Shown here piece by piece: positions 25,314 through 37,300 of a DNA stretch of 64,000 nt (the first letter of the stretch is position 1; each line of letters starts with the position of its first letter). The position numbers were made by a program, and so were the translations under genes. A model generated the notes under the pieces. The model made no database searches. It was not told where the DNA came from and worked only from the letters and a program-made list of their open reading frames with translations. Source of the DNA: Montifringilla adamsi (Eukaryota; Chordata; Aves; Passeriformes; Passeridae); contig JAGGNK010011225.1 in NCBI GenBank assembly GCA_017590115.1, forward strand, positions 1,985,387 to 2,049,386, written 5' to 3'.

Positions 25314-25906
25314 TGTTTTGGCTGAGTAGAGTTAGTTTTCTTTACAGTACTTGGTGTGTGGCCATTTTGGGGATTTGTGTTGGAAACAGCATTGATAATA
25401 CAAAGAAGTTTTAGTCACTGCTCAGCAGCATTTGCACAGAGTCAAAGCATTTTCTGCTCCTAACCCCACCCCACCTGTGACGAGGACGGGAGGGTGGCAC
25501 ACAGCTGAGTTGAAAGGGCACACAGCTGGGACAGCTGAACCCAACCGACCCAAGGGTATCTCATATCCTATGCCATCATGCCCAGCATATACTTCTGGGA
25601 GAAGAAGGAAGGGAGGATGTTCAGAGTGATGGCATTTTTCTTCCAAAATCATTGTACCTGTGATGGAGCTCTGCTTTCTTAGGGTTCCTGAACACCTGTC
25701 TACCTAGAGGAAGCAGTGAATGGAATCCTTGTTTTGCTTGGCTTGTGTGCATTGCTTTTGCTTTCCCTTTTGTACTGTTGCCTATTAAATCTATTAAGCA
25801 TAAGTTTTCTCTCTTTTCCAATTCTCCCCCCAGTCCCTCTTGGGATGGGGAGAGAGAGCAAGCGGCTGTGTGGGACTTAATTGTCAGATGAGGTTAAACC
25901 ATGACA
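25314..25906 (+). mobile_element. Solo LTR of a second avian ERV family
   Basis: A 593-bp block with TG at the start (TGTTTTGGCTGAGTAGAGTT) and CA at the end (GGTTAAACCATGACA). Internal landmarks agree with a common avian LTR: GGAAACAGCATTGATAA, TTTTAGTCACTGCTCAGCAG, GGGACAGCTGAACCCAACCG, a TATA-like CATATA at 25586-25591, TGATGGAGCTCTGCTTTC, ATTAAA at 25784-25789 as polyadenylation signal, and an AGAGCAAGCGGCTGTGTGGG block near the end. The U3-R-U5 order is therefore complete. The flanks TGCAC and TGCTA share only three bases, so a target-site duplication is not proven. No internal genes remain. Small frames at 25422-25821 fall inside the LTR and are not genes. Confidence 0.8.
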
Positions 25907-27555
25907 TGCTATAATATTTTAACACATAAAATAGTCTGAAGAATTGCATTTTTATTTTGCTGAAGGCAATTTTTAACTTTTGGCTGATATTTAAATTTTG
26001 AAATGACAAAATTGCAAAATTAAAAATGGAACCACCAGTTTGAGAAACCCCTGTGTTTCTTCTTGTTATAAACAGGAAATCCAGCAATCAGTTATGCTTC
26101 TCTAAGGATGTACATATGTAGTAATTTGATGCAGAGGTTTTCAGTGAGAAATTTTCTGAAGCACTGAGTCCTACAGCTGCCTTATTTTGGAAAGAATTTC
26201 CCTAAATCAGCAAATAGTTGGAAATTTAAGTCTCCTTCTGGGTGAAAACATATGTACAAAAAAAATTCCATCTCAGGCAACAAACAGTTATGGAACACTA
26301 AAAAATAACAGTAACAATTGCAATAGATTTAGTAAGAAAACTACCTGTATGGTATCTAGCTAATGAACCTTGTGGGATATTCCTGAGGATTCTTTTCCAC
26401 AATGCTTAGAAAAGAGATGTGAGGAAAATCAGCACAAAAGCTTAAATTAATGAACCTGGTCTGAAAAGTAGAACATCATTTTGTGCTGCCTGCAGAAACA
26501 TCCTACAAGTCAGAAAACGGCCCGTGAGCATATCTGCTTATTGCCTGGTCTCCTCCAGGAGAATTCTGCATGTCTGAAGTTAGGATGCATGCTGTGGAGG
26601 CAGCACACTGTCCCACACTTGGTCTCCTATCCCACTTGCAAGCAAGAGACGAGTATTTTTCTTCTCTAGAAAACAACATGAGAAACTGAACACCTTTACA
26701 TGTTCCTTCACTGCCTGAGATGTATAGCAACAGTAATCTGTAGGAAATTATTTTTAGTGCTAGAGAAACAGAAGGGTGCTAGGTAAACAATCAGACAAGC
26801 ACTTTGTTCTGTCCCAGGTGCAATATTGTTTTGAGCTCTCCTTCCTCTGCTTGAATGCTCTGGATAAAAGTTGCTGACATCCCAAAAAAAAAAAAAAATC
26901 CATGTGGTGGGTGTGATACAAATCTATACACATGGACCACAATACCTAGCTAAAGCTAGACTCAACAAAATTACATGGGAAAAGAAAAAGAAAGTAACTT
27001 TATAAATAATGTTCATTTTCCATTAGGAAAAAGTAGAATGCAATGAATTGAAACAACCTTGCTTCAGGATTTATATATGCAATGTAAGCAGAATATTGGT
27101 AAAAGAAAAATTGTGAAAATGTTGAGCAACAAAATCTGAGATGCTTGGGAATGTCTACTGCATATACCTGCTTATGTAAGAAAAACCAACAAGTTTATGG
27201 AAACAAAGCTTAATTTGTCCAGCAAGTGCCATGTGTATCCTCCAAAAACACCTGAAAATATAGCCTGAAATCAGTGAAAAGACAGTATTCATGCTATATA
27301 TTGTGTCTAGTTGTCAGAAATTGTTTATCTGGAAATTATAAACTTTTCAAATGATGTTTTTATAGCCAGGATAAAAACAAGACTCACAAGTCAAGAAATA
27401 TCATGGCATTTTTCAGTGTTTCCTTCTCTCTTGATTGTTCTATAGAATTCTAAAATATTTTTTTCCTTGTTTTTATTTCCAGTAAAGTTGATTAAGAAAT
27501 ATTCCTGGTCATTATACACAATGTATTTTAAAGACAGTTATAGTAAATCTAGGTT

Positions 27556-27578
27556 AAAAAAAAAAAAAAAAAAAAAAA
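27556..27578 (+). repeat. A homopolymer, 23 bases
   Basis: An uninterrupted A run, followed by CC and another eight A. No retrotransposed gene is recognisable immediately upstream. Confidence 0.9.
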
Positions 27579-27736
27579 CCAAAAAAAACCTATACTAAAT
27601 GCCTTGTAAAACAAAAGCAGTCTTCAATGAGACCAAAACACAGTCTTAAAATACTTTAATTACCTCAGACAAAAATCATCCTTTTATTTTTTACAATCTT
27701 GAAACTCTTTAAGGGTAAGACCATACTATCTCCTTT

Positions 27737-27760
27737 ACACACACACACACACACACACAC
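27737..27760 (+). repeat. (AC)12 microsatellite
   Basis: Twelve perfect AC units. The open frame starting at 27699 translates it as a His-Thr run, which argues against that frame being a real protein start. Confidence 0.95.
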
Positions 27761-28249
27761 AAATAGTTGTAATTATGGTTTTAATAATGACAGTTTTTTT
27801 TGTCTTTCTCTCTATAGTGGTGCATGTCATAGAAAAAGCAATGATGTTATAGGCATCCAACTACCTGAGAAGTGTGCATATTCCATTTTAAGTTGTAGAG
27901 CAGCAATGAAAGCACTCAGACAAACAAACTGCAGGAGAAATCCAAGTCCAAATAAAGGTGGAATAAGTGGAGATCACCAGATCAAGTCTGGGAAACAAGA
28001 CCTTAAGGATTGTTACAACTGCTTCTTTTCCAGGGGTCACAGTAAGACAAAAGGAATGCATTTTCATCTATAACTTGCTCAGAATCAGATCTGTGCCAAG
28101 TCTGAAGATAAAGTAATCTTGTAACCCTTTAATCCTAGTGTGCTTCCTGGCCTTATTAACCTCTAAATATTTTCGGCTATAAGTCATATAGTGACTTGTC
28201 AAAAGACCACTAGCTGTGACCTGTGAAAACATTTTTTAGTTTCAAATTT

Positions 28250-28325
28250 TTATAATTCTTCTAGAAAGTTGAGCCAAAGTCAGTTTCTCAATACTTTGGC
28301 TAATATATTCATTATGAAGTCATGA
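28250..28325 (+). repeat. Diverged repeat pair, copy A
   Basis: Aligns by eye without large gaps to 29133-29208. Shared landmarks are TATAA, GAAA, TTGAGCCAA, CAATA followed by TTTGG, and AAGTCA. The family is unknown to me. Confidence 0.45.
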
Positions 28326-28435
28326 GGATCAATTATTCAGGATAATATCTTAATATTTATCAAAATATTTATCAAAAACCTCCCTTGTGAAGGACAACAA
28401 CCTCAGTAGAGGTTTTAAACAGATCTTTCTTAATA

Positions 28436-28496
28436 ATATCATATCATATCATCATATCATATCATATCATATCATATCATATCATATCATATCATA
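28436..28496 (+). repeat. (ATATC)n microsatellite, about 12 units
   Basis: A pentanucleotide array with one internal imperfection (ATC) near 28451. The uninterrupted part is about 45 bases. Confidence 0.95.
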
Positions 28497-29132
28497 TTTT
28501 ACTACATAATAAATCTGAGCTGTGATAGAAAATTTCCAGGCTGTAATATATACAAGAGAAGAACTCAGAGACACTCCTGATATTCCTAACTTGATAAAGT
28601 TGTGGGTATGAGTTCAGGTTACAGGTAAAATAAATGTAATTTTCCATAGTACAGAGTAAATAGCTATTCACCAATCAAACCTCACCCTTAATTGTCTGGA
28701 CTTTGGGACAATTAAAAATGCTCTAATATACCAAGTAATCAAATTCATTTAAAATAACTTCTAAAATTGATTACACAATTTTATAAATAAAACATATATG
28801 TTATAAATATTTATGGAAATATGTATATATACACATACATTCATACATCATTCATAGAAAATCTGTACATACAGACAGTCATGTATGGATATATGTGGGT
28901 GCTTGTATGTATGTGTGTATATATATATATATGTGCCAACAAATAGTTATGGTCACATAGGGCAGAAGCATTAAAAATGTGTATGATAACTACAAAGATC
29001 TTCTGATGTTACTTTGAGAGCCTTTTCTGCTCAAATGCCACATCTATGTCAGTTTTTAATATAGTGAGCTGGTTTATGTGTGTGAGTGTATATTTTTACA
29101 TATCTGTAAATTCCTTTTTTACGCATATTTTA

Positions 29133-29208
29133 TTATAACTATTCTTGAAACTTGAGCCAATGTCTATTTGTTCAATATTTTGGTGGATACATTACATGAA
29201 AAGTCACA
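29133..29208 (+). repeat. Diverged repeat pair, copy B
   Basis: Same-strand partner of 28250-28325, about 880 bases downstream. It could be an old local duplication or two copies of an unnamed dispersed repeat. Confidence 0.45.
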
Positions 29209-30309
29209 GCAGAACAATTAAAACAATACTGAACTAGTTGTGCCTGACATAGCTGGCTTATTGTTCTTTCTGTTCTACAGATGACTGAGCATCTTACTGG
29301 TTCAATAGTCAAAACTCCTCTTTAATAGCTTAAAAATGATCTGAAGGAGGAAAGGCAATAGTACAATAATTTCCTTTCAATTTTTTCACTCTCTCACTGG
29401 AGTCTCTTCTTTCCACTTTTCCAAAAAAAAAATGTCTTGCAGCTGTTCTGATTGTAGATAATTCCTGCTAACTAGCTCTTCTTTGTTAAACACAGAAAAT
29501 TGTCCATGTTATAAACAGCCTCCCATAGGTCCATTTTTTCCCATGTAGAAATTTCTTTACTATGTTCATATCTCATTTGATATTGTCTTCTTTTAAGTCT
29601 AGTACTGACATTTAAAAAATTAATTTAAGCACATTGGTTTTCTCTAAACATTCAGGTGCATTTTGAGGACACTTAGCATCTCTTTATTTACATTTTTTAT
29701 TACTGACATTAGGGAATTGATGCAGTATCCTGTAATATAGCTTCTGTGTATAATATTTAATGCATTTCCTAGAGAAAATAAATACTGAACTAGAGTCAGC
29801 ATATTTTTCTAATTTAGGAGTTTTTAAAAGTCTACAGGTAAGACTTCATCCTAAATTTTATTAAATTCAGTTTTTATAAATCATTAAATTCACTGAGTAG
29901 TTATACAAAATTTCCCAGAAATTTGCCAAAATACTTTCCTTAAGAAACACCCTAAACTGCTCTTTCAAGGTGTGTACCCAAAACCACCAGTTGCTGTCTT
30001 CCAAACAACACTTCTTTTCTAAATGTGCTAATCTAAACTTTGTGCTTTATCTCTAAATGATGCAGAATGGTGAAAATTAGTTACAACTGCTGTCAAAGAG
30101 TTTTCTCAACACTTTAATTTTAGAAGGTAATTGTTAACATTTAATTGGTCATTAATTACATAAGATCATTAATGATTTTATGATGCTCTACTTCAGTGAC
30201 GTTTAAAATATTCATCACACAAGGCCTAAGTGAAATGTCTTGGCTTCCTCTTTCTCAAGTTTCAGCTAATTTAGCTGGTTAACTGGACTGGATTAGTCTT
30301 AGTTCACCA

Positions 30310-31265
30310 TGGATTTCTAAAACTAGTATTGCTGATGACACCAAACTGGGAGGTGCTGTAGACACCTTCAAGGGCAGAGAGACCTTGCAGAGAGACCTCA
30401 ACAAATTAGAGGACTGGGCAACCACCCACCATATGAAGTTCAACAAAGAAAGTGCTGAATTCTGCACATGGGATGGAGCAACCCTGGATGTCCAGACAGA
30501 CTGGGGAACGAGATGCTAGAATGTAATGTCAGAAAAAGGGGCTTGGGGGTCCTGGTCAACCTTATACCAGCAAGCTGACCATGAGTCAGCAGTGCCCTGG
30601 CAGCCAGGAGGGACAACCCTGCACCAGCAAGCTGACCATGAGTCAGCAGTGGCCTGGCAGCCAGGAGGGACTGCACAGGCACAGCATGGCCAGCCAGGCC
30701 AGGGAGGGGATTGTCCTGCTCTGCTCTGGGGTGGGCTCACCTCGAGTGCTGGGGGCAGTTTTGGGAGCCACAGTATAAAAAAAAACATTAAGTTATTAGA
30801 GAACATCCAAAGCAGGGACATGAGGATGGTGAAGGGCCTTGAGGGGAAGCCGAATGAGGAGCAGTTGAGATCACTTGGTCTGTTCAGCCTGGAGAAGAGG
30901 AGACTGAGGGGAGAGAGAACTCACTGTGGTCTTCAACATCCTCATGAGGGGAAGAGGAGGGGCAGAAACTGATCTCTTCTTTGTGTTGACCAGTGACTGA
31001 ACTTGAGTGAATGACCTGAAGTTGTGTCAGAGGAGGTTTAGACTGAATATCAGAAGAAGGTTCGTCACCCGGAAGGTGGCTGGCCACTGGAACAGGCTCC
31101 GCAGGGAAGTAGTCACAGCACCAGCAAGACAGAGTGCAAGAAGCACATAGGCAGTACTGTCAGGCATATGGTGGGGTTCTTGGAATATCCTGTGCAAGGC
31201 CAGGAGTTCGACTCGATGGTGCTGATGGGTGTCTTCCAACTCAGCTTATTCTATGATTCTATGAG
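30310..31265 (+). mobile_element. CR1 LINE, RT to 3' tail, decayed
   Basis: A plus-strand CR1 that starts at the RT active-site region (ADDTKLGGAVDTFKG, about 30333-30378) and continues through LQRDLNKLEDWATTHHMKF-like sequence (about 30387-30442) and an ENIQSRDMRMVKGLEGKPNE segment (about 30797-30856). It then shows SLEKRRLRGE (about 30884-30915) and a VTRKVAGHWNRLRREVV-like segment (about 31065-31112), and ends in the CR1 3' tail TATTCTATGATTCTATGAG (about 31247-31265). The 148-codon open frame at 30526-30972 is a surviving stretch of this ORF2. A 57-bp in-frame tandem duplication lies at 30566-30680. An A run at 30778-30785 interrupts one segment. The 5' truncation with an intact 3' end is the usual form of CR1 insertions. 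Confidence 0.85.
30566..30680 (+). repeat. 57-bp direct tandem duplication within CR1
   Basis: Two nearly identical units start at 30566 and 30623, each beginning ACCAGCAAGCTGACCATGAG. The unit is 57 bases, exactly 19 codons, so the CR1 reading frame is kept and the peptide QQADHESAV appears twice. Confidence 0.9.
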
Positions 31266-31271
31266 ATGAAT

Positions 31272-31555
31272 TTACATGACCAGTGTTAGGAAAAGAGGGA
31301 ATTCTTTTAAACTAAATGACAGATTTAGATCAGATATGAGGAAGATATTCTTTACTGTGAAGGTGGTGATCCACTGGAACCAGTTGTGCAGAGAAGCCAT
31401 GGATGCCCCACCCCTTGAAGTGTTGAATGCCAGGCTGGATGGGGGTCTGAGAAACCTGATCTAGTGGAAGGAGTCCCTGCCTATGCAGGGGGGTTGGAAC
31501 TAGCTAATTTTTATGGTTCCTTCCAACCCAAGCCATGATTCTATGTTTCTATGAT
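31272..31555 (+). mobile_element. CR1 LINE, 3' end, second copy
   Basis: Begins directly after the tail of the previous CR1 and in the same orientation. It carries the ORF2 C-terminus (SFKLNDRFRSDMRKIFFTVK, then HWNQLCREAMDAPPLEVLN, then RLDGGLRNLI, 31300-31462). The classic 3' untranslated end follows, with GTGGAAGGAGTCCCTGCC, GGGGGGTTGGAACTAG, TTCCTTCCAACCCA and terminal ATTCTATG-type repeats (about 31538-31558). The short open frame at 31276-31464 is therefore CR1 ORF2. This is the most complete 3' tail in the window. Confidence 0.9.
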
Positions 31556-34247
31556 TCTTTGAAATGCTACAAATAAAAGAAAAATTAGAGCTGTGGTTTT
31601 AGTCTGCATGGCTTCATAACAGTGACTCATCTGCATACAGACAGTGAAGGTTTTTTGAGCTGCCTATTCCATGGGACCTCTTGAAAGACTTAGTGAGGTT
31701 CTGAGCTTCCAGTGTTTAGTGTGACTTGATCTTTTCCTTTTTCTTACTTTTCATCCTACCTGTAATAAAAATCACATGGATGTAGCATGATGAGCAAGCA
31801 AGGCTCTAAAATCACAACTTAAACTAATTTCATGCTTGCAATGCTCCTGCCCAGCATATGCATAAATATTTGATGTTGTATGACAACATATGAATTAGGA
31901 ACATAACATTAGTTTAAGAGTAGGAAAATGAGTTTGTATACACTAAGGCCTGATTCAGATGCTAAATTGCCCGATTTTCTGCTATTTGAAGTGGAGCTGT
32001 AAATTATTAATTGCACACAACACTGGAGCTTGTGTTAGCCTGCATATCAATGTCTAATTGATATACTTCTCTCTTCAGAATAAAGACATGACATAAATGC
32101 ATAAAAATGGATTGATGAACTGTTCCACGTAATTTCTGATTCACAGGTGAATGACTAACTAGCTGTTAGCTTGAATATGTGGCTCTCCTAAAGTCCATAA
32201 CAATAACCCTCTGAAGAAAATTTTGAGATTATTCTTAGTCACAGGTAAATATACACTATAGGATAATCAATTCAATATTTAGAGAAAATTCACATTTTCA
32301 AGTCCAAGGTATATTTAGTAGTTTCACATCTTGACAGATGAATATTTAAGACTGAATGCAAATTTTCACAATACTGCCTCTTTAGATAGTATGGTTGATT
32401 TTCCATTGTCAAAATTTCGACAACCATCCACACTTACCCAAGAACTTTAATGAAGAACATATTTCTGTGTCTTTAAAAAGGAAAAATGTTCCTTTTAAGA
32501 GAAAAGTCACAATATTTTATAGCGTATGTAAGAAAAACTTAGTAAATTTAGCATAATTTTTTTCCTCACAGATATATTATCATTTTCTCTAATACATTAA
32601 TTAAATTAATTGTATATTATTTTCATGAGCTTTTAGAATGTTTTTTAGCTCATTTAAATATCCATATTTAATGCTGTATATTTAAGATTTATATACTAAA
32701 GTGTGTTGCTCCTGTGCTTTGAGTGATTGAGTGAACTCAGTTTGATGATGAAAAGATATGCTTAAAATAAAAGCAGAGAAAGAAAATCTTTTTTCCTGTG
32801 CTTTGAGTGAACTCAGTTTGATGATGAAAAGATATGCTTAAAATAAAAGCAGAGAAAGAAAATCTTTTCTGAGAAAAAAATGATTCAGGCAGACACTTGA
32901 GAAAATGGAGTGAAAAAACATAGACTTTTTTCCAGTGGAAAGTATAAATGTGGATTTTTGTGTGAAGCTCTAATGGCTGAAGTCCTGACCCAGATGTCAA
33001 TTGTCTTTTTGCTCTCAAGTTCTTGTTCCAAATGTCAAACTACTGCTGCATTAAGTTTACCTCAACAAGTAAAATAATCACTAAATTTTAATCTCTCAGA
33101 AGGCTGAAATATTTGGTGGAAATGTATCAGAAAATCAATGCTCACATAAACAGAGCTTGAAATTTTTGATTAACAGATTAGTTTACTGGATTCTCTTATT
33201 GAACAGACTCACTAATATGTGAATATCCTTATAACACAAATAGCTAACATTTTATATGAAGTTTAATTCAATCCATTTACTTTCAAAATGTTAAAACAAA
33301 ACTTTTAGGACATTTTAAAAAGTTCCCAAACTTCAACCAAGATACTAAAATTAAACAAAACCCTGTAAATATATTTTAAGTCTCTAGTCTAGATGAAAGC
33401 TTATTTCTATACCCATAAATCTTTTTTACCTGCTTCATCTATGCCTGTAATTGTTTTCAGATAAATTAGAAAATTGTATTCACAAATCAAGTAATATTGT
33501 AATTCAATTTCCTCAGTGCAGAAAATAATACATTTGAATAATGAAATATGTGGTTGTATATTCAAGGGTTTTAATTTCTGCCTTTATAAGTTTAGTGTCA
33601 GTTCATTAACAAACATATAGAAGCTTCATCTCTATCTAAGTAGGTAGAGATGGTAGAGAAGGTAGACAATAATCAATAATATCTGTTCCACAGTTTTCAA
33701 GATCTAGTTGTGTTTTACCATGATACATTGATTTTCAGAGCATTTATGTTTCCAAATTTTTATACATTGTGTATGAAAATTGATGTTCTTATAAACTTTC
33801 ATGAAAGATTAAAAGCTCTGCAAATAGGTTTAAAGATAATATGGCTAAGGAAAGTTTTTTCTGCTCTATTATCCACAGTATTTGTTCCTTCCTTACTTTT
33901 TACATGAAACTGAATAGTCATATTTTACTTTCTCAGTAAAAAGCTAGACTGTTCTACTGTATACAAAACATATATAATAATATATAACCTAGTTATGGTG
34001 ATAACAACTTTGTGATCTGAGCCTTTAAGAAATGCATGATGAACCACTATGATAGCACTCAGTTATTTTGTATTTAGCTAGTATTTAGAAATCTATGAGC
34101 AGAGCTATCACTTAGATAAATATTTACACTAGAATGTACAATTTAAAACACATGCAGTATAAAGCATGTATTTTAAATTGCACATTTATATATTTGTGAA
34201 AAATCTATAGCACACTTTTAAGTCAATTTTAAATAAATTTAATGTAC
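31556..34247. other. AT-rich non-coding DNA
   Basis: No recognised gene. It contains the tandem duplication at 32711-32869. Around 31980-32070 the sequence is balanced in composition and holds TATCAAT, GTCTA, ATTGATA as a small inverted repeat. I cannot show conservation from one sequence. Confidence 0.5.
32711..32869 (+). repeat. Direct tandem duplication, units of 84 and 75 bp
   Basis: The first unit runs 32711-32794 and the second 32795-32869, both starting CCTGTGCTTTGAGTGA. They are almost identical. The length difference is mostly an eight-base extra copy (ATTGAGTG) in the first unit. The 93-codon minus-strand frame at 32737-33018 crosses it and shows the duplication as a repeated peptide, but has no other support. 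Confidence 0.9.
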
Positions 34248-34318
34248 AGATTCAGAGATTCTCAGAATATTCTGAGTTGGAAGGGACCTACAAGGATCGT
34301 AAAGTCCAGGTCTCAACA
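34248..34318 (-). mobile_element. CR1 3'-tail fragment, minus strand
   Basis: The plus strand reads AGATTCTCAGAATATTCTGA then GTTGGAAGGGACCTACAAGG then ATCGTAAAGTCCAGG. Its complement is the CR1 3' tail ending in ATTCTGAG-type repeats. Only the tail is left. It is the only minus-strand CR1 piece that I see. Confidence 0.75.
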
Positions 34319-37300
34319 AGAACATGAAAATCAAACAGAAGGATAATCCAGAAACACAGGACTGCAGGGAAGGAAGACAAGAATAAAGTCATAAATTAAT
34401 ATCTAGTGTTTGAAATCAACATTTTGAGTGTAAATGAAGTAATGTTGAGAAATACCACATTTTAGCTAGAGAAGCTGCAAATGTTAAGTTAATGACAGGA
34501 GAAATCATTCAGATAAAAGTTCAAACAGGGCTCATACAATTCTAGCAAAGCTTTCCTATCACCTGGAATGAACTATTACTGGGTATAATACTTGAGTATC
34601 TTACTTCTAACATAATGCTTAATTTTTTTTTAATTGTTTGAATATTGGGAATTATTTAAAATATTCCAACTCCTATACTATTTTTTGTTGTAAATAAAAA
34701 AGTATATGTTAAGTATTTTTTGGTGATATATTAGCTCAAGGAGTACTTTTTTTTCTGTGTTATGATATCATTATATGAAAAGATGCAAAGGAATAAAGAC
34801 TTAAGAAAGCAAAATATTCAGGAGAATCTTGGTATAAAGCATGACAGAATCAGGTTTTTTAAAGTTTGATCCACACAATTTGCATACTGAGAACTATCTC
34901 CACATATGCCTTTTCTTTTTTTTTTTTTTTTAATAGTATAAAATGTTAATTATGTGCAGAAGAAACTGCAGGTGTCTCACATTTTGTGTTGCATGTTAAG
35001 ACCTTTTTAAGAGTTATTTAGGATCTGTTATTACAACAGTCTACCCTGCAACAGCATCCTTATCAAATTTCATTGCCCTTTACTGACAGATAGTAAGATC
35101 TGTTTCCTGAGAAAATAGCCTTACTCCATTGATTGATACTTTGTTTCTCTTGGCAATGGCAATAATGACCACCTCCAACTATTCAGAACACAAAACCCTG
35201 CTAGAGATGGAAAATTATGTTAATGATGTTAAAATCTGTGAGATTTTCAGGAGAAATTCCAGAAAGCCATAGCTTTGTCAGCCAGAGATGAAAAAGGGAA
35301 AGATCTAGGTTAATGCCTATGGAGACCAGGAATCAGGAGTCATTGTTTCATTTACATAATATTTCCTTCCAGTAGAATACATGTTGATTTATACAAAGCA
35401 CTTAAAATAAATTGTTTGGATCTATTTCAACTATATAATCTCTCTGATATATGGTTAACTCTAAATCTCTCTCTTGACCCATTCTGAAAGACCTCATATC
35501 TATAAAAGTGTTCAAAGCTTTAAATTGAAGGTGCAACAACAGGCATTATTAGTTCTGGACAGAATCTAATGAGTTGATTCTGAGCAACTGTAAGGAAAAT
35601 TCAGAGCCCCTGAATCAGATTTCTAATATTTAGCGCTCTCATAACTCCTGCTTCTTATTTTAATGAAAGTGGCAATATTAATTGAACCAGGCTCATTACA
35701 GAATGAACTTACAGCATTTTTAACACTCACCACTGTACAGAAAGAACAGTTATTGCTTTGGTGCACCTACACATTTTTCTTTCTAACAAGATTAATTGTT
35801 CTGAGGATAATATAATTAGAAAGTGAAGTTTCTATTTCGCTATAAAAAAATGATTAAAAATATATATCCTCCTTTGAATACGGAACTCATGTCACACTAA
35901 GAAGACAATCTTAAAACCTAAAATAAGTTTCTCTGTAAGTGTTTTGAGTCAGTCCTAATATTTATGTATCAATTGGATCTAGGCGACCACTATGTGGAAG
36001 TGTGACATATACATGCATGTATATACATATATACATTCTTTCTATAAAGTAGAACAGCAAAATTAAATGAGAAGTAAGATCTTTTCTTAAAATACCAGAG
36101 TTCATTTAGCCAGGAATCCTTCTCTGCATTTCTACTGGTAGACAAGATTATTAGGTAGATGTTAGCATTGTGTTTGTCCTTCATACTACTTTAGCTCTAT
36201 GCTTAATGCTTTTCCCATTTACTTTCCAAGAAAAAAATATTTATGTCTAAATATATTATAATTTAGCCAAACTTTTTGCACTCAGCACTGAGCAGAATTT
36301 CTCTCAGATAATTTATATTGCAATAGTTGAATATTCTAACAAAGCATCTGGGCTTTGTTGTAGATAACCCAGTGGCATATTGACACTTTTGGAGTTCTTC
36401 AAGTTCCTGGCTTCTGTGTTCATCCTGGTAGTATCAGAGAGAAAAGCATTTCTCTAGACTAGGAAAGGAAAGAGCAGCTTGTCATATATCATGGTGACTT
36501 CTCTGTTTCTTTTTAACAGAGCTGTACTAGTTCTTTGTATATAAGGAAAAAGGGATCTTTGTGGGTAGTTATAGCACAATTGTGTTGGAAACAACTACTT
36601 CAGAGTTGTAATTACTTATTCACAAGCTTTTAAAATATTTTCTTTTTGGTCAACAGGAGTTTGTTGCTTTGCCCTGTCTGAATTCTTGAGAGACTGCAAA
36701 GCAAGACAGCTACCTCAGGTCTTGCTTAGGCTGCAGAATAAATCAATTAACAGGTTAAGATTTATGATTCAGTATAAAAACGGTTCTTAGACACATGATG
36801 TACTTTCCCCTCTCTCTGCCTTCCCCCTCTCCCCATTATTTTCTGGGCAAACTCATTTTGATTTATAAATCAATAGTCATGTGTTTTGAAGACAGAATAG
36901 AGATGTACTTTAAACACCAGTCTATTTTTAAATCCTTAAATTCCAACAGAATTTTCTATGCTTAAAATGATTACTCCAATTCCATTGGTAGTGTCTTTAT
37001 GACTAGAATAAATTTTTGATGTACATCTGCTATTGCAGATATCCACAGTGAAGTTCTCTGTAAACTTTACAATGCCAAATACACAGCAATTGAAGGCAGC
37101 ATAAAGGCTCAGGTTCACTTAAGAGCTTCTTAGGCCCTCCATTCTGTATGCATATGTCTTTCTGGTTTTCCTTTGCAGTTTGAAACATTTTTATGCCGTG
37201 TGGAATTAAAGAAATTATATTGTGCTATGTATATGAAAAGCATATAAAAGAAATAAAGGCATATATGTGTATAAGCTTATGACAAGAGACATCTAACTGC

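Larger units (their letters stand above)
25907..30309. other. AT-rich non-coding DNA with several simple repeats
   Basis: No recognised host gene. It holds A runs, an AC microsatellite, an ATATC microsatellite and a TA/TG-rich tract near 28900-28932, which I list individually. The largest open frame, 27699-28073 (124 codons), starts inside the AC repeat and has no recognisable domain. Confidence 0.5.

Noticed and set aside
28436..28496. CRISPR-like array
   Set aside because: It is a pentanucleotide microsatellite without spacers, in a vertebrate-type sequence.
30526..30972. 148-codon frame as a host gene
   Set aside because: CR1 ORF2 with a tandem duplication; ends with SLEKRRLRG typical of CR1.
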